NCBI GenBank assembly: GCA_013041785.1
Contig: JABDRK010000268.1
Coordinates: 1 to 7,179 of the forward strand
Length of the DNA stretch: 7,179 bases
DNA from: Eudoraea sp.
Lineage (GTDB): Bacteria; Bacteroidota; Bacteroidia; Flavobacteriales; Flavobacteriaceae
Reading direction: 5' to 3'
The notes beneath the pieces are model-generated. The model made no database searches and was not told the origin of the DNA. It worked only from the letters and a program-made list of their open reading frames with translations. A program made the translations under genes and the position numbers. Of the stretch, positions 1-6,289 are shown piece after piece; within the stretch, counting starts at the first letter, position 1, and every line of letters starts with the position of its first letter.

Positions 1-167
1 CCATCACGTTTACCTGTGAAGAAGGTGCCCTTGTGGGCGACCTGATAGACAGGGCTATTGAAACCGGAGAAGGACAGACCTGTTGGCTGCATGCCGCAGG
101 GGTAAATGAGGATAATGTGGAAGTGGCTTCCTTTGCTTTTGAATGGACCGTGAAGCTGAAATCTTAG
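1..167 (+). CDS. DUF4442 (hotdog-fold, thioesterase-like) protein, 3' end only
   Basis: Only the last 54 residues are present. The first complete codon is at position 3 and the stop TAG is at 165-167. The translated tail runs from ITFTCEEG through ETGEGQTCW to FEWTVKLKS. An ITFTC segment, then an acidic helix, a GEGQT turn and a closing FEWT strand match my memory of the C-terminal half of flavobacterial DUF4442 proteins, which have a hotdog fold related to acyl-CoA thioesterases. Substrate and activity are unknown, and the catalytic part lies outside the window. The next gene starts 9 bases after the stop, so the two are probably cotranscribed. The reading frame is secure; the family call rests on recalled similarity of a short tail. 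Confidence 0.65.
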   Translation, partial: ITFTCEEGALVGDLIDRAIETGEGQTCWLHAAGVNEDNVEVASFAFEWTVKLKS

Positions 168-176
168 TCCCATGTT

Positions 177-695
177 ATGGATAAGGTAAAGGAAACAAAA
201 GATGTTTTGTTCAAAGAAAGCCAGCGTTTTACCCAATGGTGGCTTGGGATACTCATGTTTGGAATTTCAGTCCTGCCTTTGTATGGCATCATGCAGCAAC
301 TCGTTTTTAAGGAACCCTGGGGAGATAAGCCCATGCCGGATTGGGGACTGATCGTATACGCCGCGGGTACGGCGGCCCTGGTCTACTTTATCTACGCCAT
401 AAATCTGAGAACCTGGATCCACCCGGATGCCATTCAGGTATCTTTTCCTCCATTTTTTAGGAAAAAGCGATTCTCTATTCGCGAAATAGCTTCTGCCGAA
501 GTCGTAACCTATGGTTTTGTAGGTTACGGACTCAGGATCAGTCTTAAATATGGTACGGTCTACAATATCAAAGGCAATAAGGGCCTGGCTATAATCATGA
601 AGAACGGTAAAAAATATATGATAGGGACCCAACATCCCGCCCAGGTTGCAGAGGTGGTCAAACACCTTTTGGCCAGGAATGTAACAAACCCGTGA
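177..695 (+). CDS. DUF6141-type membrane protein with two TM helices and a PH-like tail
   Basis: This is a 172-residue protein of unknown function. A short polar N-terminus (KETKDVLFKESQRF) leads into a first hydrophobic helix at about residues 21-43, which starts with WW. A loop containing KEPWGDKPMPD follows, then a second helix at about 57-76. The remainder (about 80-168) is a soluble beta-rich domain containing YGLRISLKYG, NIKGNKGL and a KNGKKYMIGTQHP turn, with a final helix. This layout resembles small bacterial PH-like membrane proteins and matches what I recall of DUF6141 in Bacteroidota. The soluble domain probably faces the cytoplasm, but that is inferred. The ATG at 177 follows the upstream stop by 9 bases. 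There is no clear Shine-Dalgarno sequence, as is common in this phylum. It sits second in the six-gene + strand run. Confidence 0.75.
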   Translation: MDKVKETKDVLFKESQRFTQWWLGILMFGISVLPLYGIMQQLVFKEPWGDKPMPDWGLIVYAAGTAALVYFIYAINLRTWIHPDAIQVSFPPFFRKKRFSIREIASAEVVTYGFVGYGLRISLKYGTVYNIKGNKGLAIIMKNGKKYMIGTQHPAQVAEVVKHLLARNVTNP

Positions 696-720
696 GCAAC
701 GCTACTAATCCGTAGTACCC

Positions 721-1515
721 TTGAAGAAAGCCATATTTGAAATACCAAAAATGGATTGCCCTTCCGAAGAGAATCTGATCCGGATGAAATTGGACAGTAT
801 CTCTTCGATCAAGAACCTGGACTTTGACATTCCTAAGAGACAACTCATTGTTTATCACATTGGGCAAAGCGAAGCCATTGAGAATTCCATTCTCGAATTG
901 GATTTGGGCGGAAGACTGATTAGCACAGAGCAGACCAAGAAAACACAATTTGCTGAAAAAACTAATCAAAAAAAGCTACTCTGGACTGTCCTTGCCATCA
1001 ATTTTGCTTTTTTCCTTATCGAAATCACCACAGGGCTGATTTCAAAATCCATGGGACTGGTAGCAGACAGTTTGGATATGCTTGCAGATTCATTTGTCTA
1101 TGGTTTAAGCCTTTTTGCCGTTGGGGGTACGTTAGCCAGAAAGAAACGAATTGCCAGGCTCGCTGGTTATTTTCAAATAACACTGGCAATTATTGGATTT
1201 GTTGAAGTATTGAGGCGCTTTTTCGGAGTAGAAGCATTGCCAGATTTTAAAACAATGATTGTGGTTTCCGTCTTCGCTTTAATCGCCAACGGAATTTGCC
1301 TGTATTTGCTTCAAAAATCTAAAAGCAAGGAAGAAGCACATATGAAAGCGAGTATGATTTTCACTTCAAATGATGTAATTATTAACTTGGGAGTTATTGC
1401 AGCCGGGCTTTTGGTCAATTGGCTGAACTCCAATAAACCTGACCTGATTATCGGAACCATTGTTTTTATTTTGGTCATTCAGGGGGCAAGAAGAATACTA
1501 AGATTAGGAACATAA
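721..1515 (+). CDS. Cation transporter: HMA-like domain fused to a CDF-type membrane domain
   Basis: The 264-residue protein has an N-terminal domain (about 1-72) with an HMA-like (heavy-metal-associated) pattern. The usual GMxCxxC site appears as M11-D12-C13-P14-S15-E16, so only one cysteine remains. Six hydrophobic segments follow (about 86-108, 111-136, 144-169, 176-197, 208-235, 240-260), as in cation diffusion facilitators. Segment 2 carries D119-xxx-D123, matching the paired metal ligands of that helix. Segment 5 has N217-D218, but the usual His four residues earlier is Phe214. The cytoplasmic C-terminal domain of typical CDF proteins is missing. It is probably an inner-membrane exporter of a divalent metal such as zinc, cadmium or cobalt. 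The TTG start at 721 is chosen because an in-frame TAA at 706-708 leaves no upstream ATG/GTG/TTG, and the next ATG (751) would cut the first strand. G+C is lower than in the neighbours. Confidence 0.85.
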   Translation: MKKAIFEIPKMDCPSEENLIRMKLDSISSIKNLDFDIPKRQLIVYHIGQSEAIENSILELDLGGRLISTEQTKKTQFAEKTNQKKLLWTVLAINFAFFLIEITTGLISKSMGLVADSLDMLADSFVYGLSLFAVGGTLARKKRIARLAGYFQITLAIIGFVEVLRRFFGVEALPDFKTMIVVSVFALIANGICLYLLQKSKSKEEAHMKASMIFTSNDVIINLGVIAAGLLVNWLNSNKPDLIIGTIVFILVIQGARRILRLGT

Positions 1516-1527
1516 AATAGTAAAGAA

Positions 1528-2334
1528 ATGAACAACACAAATCACGAAATAGACTACACGATTTACGGGGAGGAAATGCAATATGTGGAAATTGAACTCG
1601 ATCCGCAGGAAGCCGTGGTGGCCGAGGCCGGGAGTTTTATGATGATGGATACCGACATTAAAATGAATACCATTTTTGGGGACGGCTCCAACCAGGATAA
1701 TAGCGTCCTCGGTAAAATCTTTTCCGCAGGAAAACGAATACTAACCGGTGAAAGTCTTTTTATGACGGCTTTTCTCAACGTAGGGAGCGGGAAAAAGAAG
1801 GTGAGTTTTGCTTCTCCCTATCCTGGAAAAATTGTGCCCATTGACCTTTCTGAAAAACAGGGGAAATTCATCTGCCAAAAAGATGCCTTCCTTTGTGCTG
1901 CAAAAGGGGTTTCTGTTGGGATTGAATTCTCCAAAAGATTGGGCCGAGGCCTTTTTGGCGGAGAGGGGTTTATCATGCAGAAACTGGAAGGTGACGGCAT
2001 GGCTTTCGTCCATGCAGGGGGTACCCTGGCCCGAAAGGAACTGGCACCCGGTGAAGTCCTGAAAGTAGACACCGGCTGTATCGTGGGCTTTACCAAAGAC
2101 GTGGACTATGACATCGAATTCGTTGGGGGAATCCGCAATACGGTATTTGGGGGAGAAGGTTTGTTTTTTGCCAGCCTGAGAGGCCCCGGTATTGTATATA
2201 TTCAATCCTTACCCTTTAGTCGCCTTGCAGGCAGGGTATGGGCAGCAGCTCCCAGAGGTGGCGGGAAGGATAAAGGTGAAGGTAGTATCCTGGGCGGATT
2301 GGGGGATCTGCTCGACGGAGATAAGCCCTTTTAG
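1528..2334 (+). CDS. TIGR00266 / AIM24-domain protein
   Basis: The 268-residue soluble protein fits the TIGR00266 (AIM24, formerly DUF124) family throughout. It has an N-terminal strand pair ending in AEAGSFMMMD (33-41), an ILTGESLFMTAF segment (71-82), a central LGRGLFGGEGFIMQKLEG (138-155) and a C-terminal SLPFSRLAGRVW (227-238). The GLFGGEGF motif returns in altered form as TVFGGEGLFF (205-214), the internal pseudo-repeat of this beta-rich fold. A glycine-rich, charged tail covers about 243-263. There is no signal peptide or membrane helix. The bacterial function is not established; the yeast relative AIM24 is a mitochondrial inner-membrane protein involved in respiratory-complex organisation. 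ATG 1528 follows the transporter stop by 12 bases and is preceded by AAAGAA. Function is unknown, but the family call is firm. Confidence 0.9.
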   Translation: MNNTNHEIDYTIYGEEMQYVEIELDPQEAVVAEAGSFMMMDTDIKMNTIFGDGSNQDNSVLGKIFSAGKRILTGESLFMTAFLNVGSGKKKVSFASPYPGKIVPIDLSEKQGKFICQKDAFLCAAKGVSVGIEFSKRLGRGLFGGEGFIMQKLEGDGMAFVHAGGTLARKELAPGEVLKVDTGCIVGFTKDVDYDIEFVGGIRNTVFGGEGLFFASLRGPGIVYIQSLPFSRLAGRVWAAAPRGGGKDKGEGSILGGLGDLLDGDKPF

Positions 2335-2367
2335 GAATTCGTATCAACCTCAAATGCCTCCCTCGTA

Positions 2368-3021
2368 ATGGATTTTGCCAAGCTCTTTGCTTTTTTAGAA
2401 GCCCTTCAGTCGAACAATAACAAAAGCTGGATGGATGCCAATAGAAAGTGGTATCAGGAAGTGCGGAATGACTTTATCCTTTGGCTGGACGACTTAGACC
2501 ATGCCCTGGCGGAAATTGATCCGGAGTATTATCCTACCCCGGGCAAAAAAGGGATTAACCGTATCAATAATAACCTCATGTTTCACCCGCACAAACCGGT
2601 CTATAAAGACCATTTTGGAGCCGGGCTGGACAAGGCTCCAAATACCGGCGATTTCTATGTTCAGATTGGGGTAAGCGAGTGTATGCTGGCCGGTGGGTTA
2701 TGGCGTCCTGACCCGGCGAAGTTGAGAAGCGTCCGGGATGCAATTGATTACAACGGGGAAGAACTGCTGCGAATCCTGAACCAGCCTGATTTTAGGAAAC
2801 GTTTTGGAGGGCTCTATGAGGATGTGCGTTTAAAAGGAACTCCCAAAGGGTTTAGCAGCTCCCATCCGTATCTCGATCTGTTGCAAAACAAGTCGTTTGC
2901 AGTAACTTACCCGCTTAGCAGGTCACAGGTCTTAGGTGAAGATTTCGAGGAACTTATCATTAAAGTTTATTTGGAAATGCTGCCCTTCCGGCGCTATCTG
3001 AATGAGGCAATAACCGTTTGA
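2368..3021 (+). CDS. DUF2461 (TIGR02453) family protein
   Basis: This 217-residue protein is recognised as DUF2461/TIGR02453. It opens with a helix bearing LQSNNNKSWMDANRKWY (13-29), the family's typical N-NNxxWxxxNRxxY signature. The strongly conserved core follows: GKKGINRINNNLMFH (59-73), KPVYKDHFGAGL (76-87), an FYVQIG strand (96-101) and AGGLWRPDP (108-116). LYEDVRLKGTPKGF (149-162) and the closing EMLPFRRYLNEA (203-214) complete the family pattern. The length is normal and there is no signal peptide or membrane segment. Its biochemical role is unknown to me; the family is widespread in bacteria and also occurs in fungi. It starts 33 bases after the TIGR00266 gene and ends 12 bases before nudK, consistent with one transcript. 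The start ATG 2368 directly precedes the conserved helix. Confidence 0.9.
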   Translation: MDFAKLFAFLEALQSNNNKSWMDANRKWYQEVRNDFILWLDDLDHALAEIDPEYYPTPGKKGINRINNNLMFHPHKPVYKDHFGAGLDKAPNTGDFYVQIGVSECMLAGGLWRPDPAKLRSVRDAIDYNGEELLRILNQPDFRKRFGGLYEDVRLKGTPKGFSSSHPYLDLLQNKSFAVTYPLSRSQVLGEDFEELIIKVYLEMLPFRRYLNEAITV

Positions 3022-3033
3022 TTTACAAAAACT

Positions 3034-3630
3034 ATGAAATACGGAAAGGTCAGAAATATCAAAAAGGAGGTGTTGTCAAAAGCCTGGTACAGCCTGTATC
3101 GCTATACGTTTGACTACCAAAAAGAAGATGCACAGTGGGAGACCCAGCAAAGGGAAACCTATGACCGCGGAAATGGTGCCGCCATATTCCTATACAACCC
3201 CATAACCGGGAAAGTTATTCTTACCCGGCAGTTCCGTATGCCTACCTACGTGAACAACAACCGGGATGGGATGATGGTTGAGGTTTGTGCAGGTCTTTTA
3301 GATGGAGATGAACCTGAGGCCTGCATCATAAAGGAGGTAGAGGAGGAAACCGGGTACAGCATCCCGAGCGTTCAGCAGGTTTTCGAGGCCTATATGTCAC
3401 CCGGTGCCGTAACGGAAAAGCTTTATTTCTTTATTGGGGAATACAGCGAATCCATGAAGATAAGCCAAGGTGGAGGTGCTGAGCTTGAATCAGAAAATAT
3501 AGAAGTTTTGGAAATGGATTTTGAATCGGCCTACGACATGATATCCTCAGGAGAAATACAGGACGCAAAAAGTATTCTGCTGTTCCAGTATGCCAGAATC
3601 CATGGAATTATGGCAAACAGGGCCGTATAA
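3034..3630 (+). CDS. nudK: NudK-type Nudix hydrolase (GDP-mannose pyrophosphatase family)
   Basis: The 198-residue protein belongs to the ADP-sugar/GDP-mannose pyrophosphatase branch of Nudix hydrolases. The Nudix box runs from G87 to Y108, with G87, E93, K100-E101, E104-E105 and G107. The spacing is one residue shorter than the general consensus and Lys replaces the usual Arg, exactly as I recall for E. coli NudK. Other NudK-like stretches are YDRGNGAAIFLYN (43-55), TRQFRMPTYVN (64-74), YMSPGAVTEKLYFF (120-133) and GGGAELESENIEVLE (146-160). E. coli NudK splits GDP-mannose into GMP and mannose 1-phosphate using Mg2+. Probably this is a cytosolic dimer with similar activity, but its substrate range here is inferred. 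It is the last gene of the run, and its stop lies 21 bases from the stop of convergent dacB. Confidence 0.88.
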   Translation: MKYGKVRNIKKEVLSKAWYSLYRYTFDYQKEDAQWETQQRETYDRGNGAAIFLYNPITGKVILTRQFRMPTYVNNNRDGMMVEVCAGLLDGDEPEACIIKEVEEETGYSIPSVQQVFEAYMSPGAVTEKLYFFIGEYSESMKISQGGGAELESENIEVLEMDFESAYDMISSGEIQDAKSILLFQYARIHGIMANRAV

Positions 3631-3650
3631 ATCCGGGCCCAATTCTTTTG
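3620..3650 (+). terminator. Weak candidate terminator after nudK
   Basis: A 5-bp stem, GGGCC (3620-3624) with GGCCC (3636-3640), encloses an 11-base loop spanning the nudK stop codon and is followed by AATTCTTTT. The stem is short, the loop is long and the T-run is interrupted, so this is only a possibility. It lies between two convergent stops, where a terminator would be expected. No T-run serves the minus strand here. Confidence 0.28.
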
Positions 3651-3651
3651 G

Positions 3652-4980
3652 TTAATAGGTATCACGTACCCACTCCAGATATTCCTGCATTTGCAATTTT
3701 ATCTCACTGGTTGGCTGGCGAAAATGGTTGTTCATAAAACTAAAAATCAGCGTTTTTCCTTTTCGAGTGATGAGATAACCACTTAGGTTGTAATTGTTTC
3801 CCAGGGTCCCTGATTTCGCAAAAATGTAGGGTTTGGGGTCTCCCGGAAACCAGTCTTCCAGGGTACCCGAACTTCCTCCGGCCGGCAGGAGCTCAAACAA
3901 CCGTTTTCTTGGGATTTGTTTGTAGAGCTTAAACAGCACATGCACCATGGATGCCGGGGTGAACAGGTTATAACGCGATAGTCCTGAACCATCCACCCAC
4001 CTGGGCGGATCAACAAGGTCTGAAAGGGACATACTCATAAAGAATTTCCGGGCCTTTTCAGAATTCAGGCTATCCGAAATTTGTCCGGAAACCAGTAAAA
4101 GCAACTGTTCCGCGAGAAAATTATCACTCTCCTGCATCATTCTTTTTAGCACAGAATCGGTTGCCACACCAAGGAGTTGTTTGCTTTCTTCCTTCGAAAA
4201 CAAAGGTGCTTTTGTAATTGGCCGTTGCAGCGAGGCTTCCAATAGCTTTCGCGTAAGTGTGGTATCCGTCAGGTAGGGCACCCTAATCGTGTCTCTTTTG
4301 TCCCGATCGTAAAAGAAGAGGTTCTGTTTTTGTTCTCGACTATAGGGGTAGGCAGCTAAAATAACCCTGTCCTCAAAATAAGAAGGAGTTACGTTAAGCG
4401 AATCGCTTAAACTTAACTCTACTACATTGCCATACAGCGGGAGGGCATTGCGTTCAGGGGCGTAGGCCCCGTCATAGTCTTCCCAGGCCCAGCCTGGTCC
4501 AAAGTGTTCCTCAAAAAAGTGATCGTGATAGACTGCAATGGGCCCGGGATGTTGTTTTAAGAAACGATACAGGGTACTGTCCTGAAAATAGGGATGGAAT
4601 TGGGTGGGGTCTCCCGTGCCGCGGACCACCAGGGTATCGCCCTGATACTGATAGTGTGCCACCGGAATTCGTTCCGGAAGTAATTGTAAGGCGCTATAAA
4701 ACGTAAAGAGTTTGGTATTGCTGGCAGGGGTAAAATAGCTGTTGCTGTTTACAGTCAGCAGGGTATCACCCTTTTCCGGATCCAGGATCATAATACCAGT
4801 AAAATGATTCCCGAACTGCTCCTTGTTTAGCGTGATTCGCGATTTTTTTCTGAGGGCCGGTTTTCCCGCTGAAGCACAGGAAATCAGGAGACTAAGAAGC
4901 AGTAAAAAACACAAACATGACTTCGCATAAATCTTGATGTGTCTGAAGCTGAGTGCTTTGCAGTTCATCGAAAATAACAT
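3652..4980 (-). CDS. dacB: D-alanyl-D-alanine carboxypeptidase/endopeptidase (PBP4, S13 family), putative lipoprotein
   Basis: This penicillin-binding protein of peptidase family S13 cleaves D-Ala-D-Ala ends and cross-links of peptidoglycan in the periplasm. Numbered from the ATG at 4980 (442 residues), all three active-site motifs are present: SNTK with Ser87 and Lys90, SDN at 285-287, and KSG at 389-391. FTPASNTKLFTFYS, WVDGSGLSRYN and AKSGTLGNNYNLSGYL are typical family contexts. The N-terminus has a basic stretch, a leucine-rich core and the lipobox L-I-S-C (Cys35), so the mature protein is probably a lipoprotein. Start choice is uncertain: TTG 4992, ATG 4980 and ATG 4968 are all in frame. 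ATG 4980 is preferred because TTG 4992 is a rarer codon and adds only four polar residues, but 4968 gives an equally good signal peptide. The gene is convergent with nudK and divergent from the 65-residue gene. Confidence 0.9.
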   Translation of the reverse strand: MLFSMNCKALSFRHIKIYAKSCLCFLLLLSLLISCASAGKPALRKKSRITLNKEQFGNHFTGIMILDPEKGDTLLTVNSNSYFTPASNTKLFTFYSALQLLPERIPVAHYQYQGDTLVVRGTGDPTQFHPYFQDSTLYRFLKQHPGPIAVYHDHFFEEHFGPGWAWEDYDGAYAPERNALPLYGNVVELSLSDSLNVTPSYFEDRVILAAYPYSREQKQNLFFYDRDKRDTIRVPYLTDTTLTRKLLEASLQRPITKAPLFSKEESKQLLGVATDSVLKRMMQESDNFLAEQLLLLVSGQISDSLNSEKARKFFMSMSLSDLVDPPRWVDGSGLSRYNLFTPASMVHVLFKLYKQIPRKRLFELLPAGGSSGTLEDWFPGDPKPYIFAKSGTLGNNYNLSGYLITRKGKTLIFSFMNNHFRQPTSEIKLQMQEYLEWVRDTY

Positions 4981-5032
4981 CCCATTATCCAATTTTTAAC
5001 GAATTCTCTTACAATAATTCTACCTTTTTGAG

Positions 5033-5040
5033 TAATTTTG
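5033..5040 (+). promoter_or_regulatory. Candidate Bacteroidota -7 box for the 65-residue gene
   Basis: TAATTTTG is an exact match to the TAnnTTTG -7 element used by the primary sigma factor of Bacteroidota. It lies 30 bases before ATG 5071, a sensible distance for a start site near 5047. A good -33 TTG is not found at the usual spacing; TTA at 5009-5011 is the nearest fit, 21 bases upstream. It sits in the 90-base spacer between divergent dacB and the small gene. Confidence 0.5.
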
Positions 5041-5070
5041 AACACAATCTAACCAAAACATTTGAATCTT

Positions 5071-5268
5071 ATGGCAAGAGCTATGTTGGAGTACTATAAA
5101 ACAGTACTCCGAAAAGTAAGTTTTGATGTTAAACTTTTTAGCAGGGAACTTAAGAAGGCGATTACGAGTCTGCTTCCCCATGAAATTGAAGAATTGAAAT
5201 ACTGGTTGCAACGCTTTATAACGGACAAGCCCGAACTGCAACCGAGCTTGATTTACTTAAAAGCATAA
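5071..5268 (+). CDS. Conserved 65-residue protein of unknown function
   Basis: The product starts MARAMLEYYKTVLRKVSFD and ends PSLIYLKA, 65 residues in all. It has no signal peptide, membrane helix or metal motif. It looks wholly helical apart from the ends: a first helix (about 3-14), VSFDVKLFSRELKKAITSL (16-34), then LPHEIEELKYWLQRFI (35-50). It is basic in the first half. I recall similar MARAM...F-KLF...LLPHE-EEL...PSLIYL proteins in many Bacteroidota, annotated only as hypothetical, so this is very likely a real, conserved gene. An in-frame TTG at 5062 could add three residues, but ATG 5071 begins the conserved MARAM. The gene stands alone, with a TAnnTTTG promoter box 30 bases upstream and a strong terminator directly after the stop. 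Its function cannot be inferred from sequence. Confidence 0.82.
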   Translation: MARAMLEYYKTVLRKVSFDVKLFSRELKKAITSLLPHEIEELKYWLQRFITDKPELQPSLIYLKA

Positions 5269-5272
5269 TCAG

Positions 5273-5299
5273 AGGCCACTTGAAAAAGTGGCCTTTTTT
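5273..5299 (+). terminator. Rho-independent terminator of the 65-residue gene
   Basis: A perfect 8-bp stem, AGGCCACT (5273-5280) with AGTGGCCT (5287-5294), has a 6-base TGAAAA loop and is followed by a T-run through 5299. It begins 5 bases after the stop of the small gene. The minus-strand side has no T-run, so it should act mainly on + strand transcripts. The T-run overlaps the stop codon of convergent oxyR. Confidence 0.88.
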
Positions 5300-6236
5300 A
5301 TTTACTTAGCGGGCTAATTATCTGAACATCCTGAAAGGCAATAGCTCCTTTTACCACTGAGGTGATTACCTCTTTTAACGCCTCAGTAATTTGGATCTTC
5401 AGTTCATTTTTGTGGTAAATCAGGCTGACCTCCCTTGCCGGTGGTGGGTTTTTAAAGTGTTTGAGGTTTGTCTTTTTCTTTTCGTCCAGTTCCAGGGTAT
5501 TCAGGTAGGGCAATAGGGTCATTCCCAATCCCTCATTAGAAAGGTTGACCAGCGTTTCAAAACTACCGCTGTGCAATTGAAAATGTTCGTCTTTGTACTC
5601 TTTGCTTGTTTTGCACAGGTTGATCACCCCGTCACGAAAACAGTGTCCGTCTTGTAGCAGCAGCACATCGTTGATCTCCAGGTCTTCTGGCTGTAGGTTA
5701 TCCTTACCTCTTAACCGGTGCGATTCCGGAACATATCCTACAAATGGTTCATAGTACAACGGACGTTCCCGAATGAATTCAATTTCCAATGGTGTGGCGG
5801 CAATACCGCCATCCAGGTGCCCGTCCTGAAGATTTCGTATCAGGCTCTCTGTACTTTGTTCCTTTACGATAAGATTTACCTTTGGGTATTTATTGATGAA
5901 GGTTTTCAGGAACATGGGCAGCAGTGTAGGCATTATTGTCGGGATAATTCCCAGCGTATATTCGCCTCCAATGAATCCTTTTTCCTGATCTACAATATCG
6001 CGAATGCGTTCTGCTTCATTTACGATATTCTTTGCCTGTTCCACAATCTTGAAACCAGCTTCGGTAATCGATATGGGCTTTTTCCCCCGATCGAAAATTA
6101 AAATATCCAGTTCCTCTTCCAGTTTCTGGACCTGCATGCTTAAGGTTGGTTGGGTAACAAAACATTTTTCGGCTGCCAAAGTGAAGTTTTTATACTCGGC
6201 AACGGCCAGTACATACTGCAATTGGGTGATAGTCAT
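5298..6236 (-). CDS. oxyR: Hydrogen-peroxide-sensing LysR-type regulator OxyR
   Basis: This 312-residue LysR-type regulator has an N-terminal winged helix-turn-helix (about 1-60, with AAEKCFVTQPTLSMQVQKLE at 21-40) and a two-lobed sensor domain (about 90-300). The OxyR signature is clear: DGHCFRDGVINLC places cysteines at exactly 199 and 208, the pair that forms the peroxide-induced disulfide in E. coli OxyR. Thr100 in GIIPTIMP and His198, both implicated in peroxide handling in known OxyR proteins, are also present. A further cysteine, C25, lies in the DNA-binding domain. The start ATG 6236 begins MTITQLQYVLAVAEY, the normal LysR N-terminus. The gene is divergent from dps across 103 bases, strong support for the call. 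Its stop codon overlaps the terminator of the convergent small gene, and no terminator of its own is visible. Confidence 0.93.
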   Translation of the reverse strand: MTITQLQYVLAVAEYKNFTLAAEKCFVTQPTLSMQVQKLEEELDILIFDRGKKPISITEAGFKIVEQAKNIVNEAERIRDIVDQEKGFIGGEYTLGIIPTIMPTLLPMFLKTFINKYPKVNLIVKEQSTESLIRNLQDGHLDGGIAATPLEIEFIRERPLYYEPFVGYVPESHRLRGKDNLQPEDLEINDVLLLQDGHCFRDGVINLCKTSKEYKDEHFQLHSGSFETLVNLSNEGLGMTLLPYLNTLELDEKKKTNLKHFKNPPPAREVSLIYHKNELKIQITEALKEVITSVVKGAIAFQDVQIISPLSK

Positions 6237-6255
6237 TCCAGATAATTTTAAACAA

Positions 6256-6289
6256 TAAAAGTATAAAATATTCTGATAACAATAGCCAA
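6256..6289 (-). promoter_or_regulatory. Candidate oxyR promoter
   Basis: Read on the minus strand, TACTTTTA (6256-6263) matches the TAnnTTTG -7 element in all but the last base, 19 bases before ATG 6236. Two TTG trinucleotides upstream could serve as -33: 6280-6282 (spacer 16) and 6287-6289 (spacer 23). The second overlaps the inverted repeat. The region is A+T-rich, so chance matches are likely. Confidence 0.3.

Noticed and set aside
267..665. A 132-codon open frame on the minus strand opposite the DUF6141 gene.
   Set aside because: It is a shadow of a credible membrane-protein gene, with no recognisable domain and no promoter or neighbour logic.
652..670. A hairpin AGGTG/CACCT followed by TTTT near the end of the DUF6141 gene.
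   Set aside because: The stem is only 5 bp and lies wholly inside coding sequence before the stop; it is too weak to call a terminator.
1123..2037. The same seven residues, GGTLARK, occur in the transporter (1123-1143) and in the TIGR00266 protein (2017-2037).
   Set aside because: The surrounding sequences are unrelated and each copy fits its own family, so this is most likely coincidence rather than a duplication.
1741..2205. A 154-codon open frame on the minus strand opposite the TIGR00266 gene.
   Set aside because: The + strand frame is a full family match; the antisense product resembles no family I know and is a shadow.
3061..3072. A strong Shine-Dalgarno-like AAGGAGGTG with a GTG/TTG nearby inside nudK, and another AAGGAGGTAG at 3331-3340.
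   Set aside because: Both encode Lys-Glu-Val in conserved parts of the NudK protein, and Bacteroidota rarely depend on such sites. No alternative frame of length follows.
5020..5241. A 73-codon minus-strand frame overlapping the 65-residue gene.
   Set aside because: The + strand product has the recalled conserved MARAM...PSLIYL pattern plus a promoter and terminator in the right orientation; the minus frame has none.
5718..6258. Two + strand open frames (127 and 84 codons) within oxyR.
   Set aside because: They lie antisense to a fully conserved OxyR frame, and their products are unstructured or low-complexity translations.
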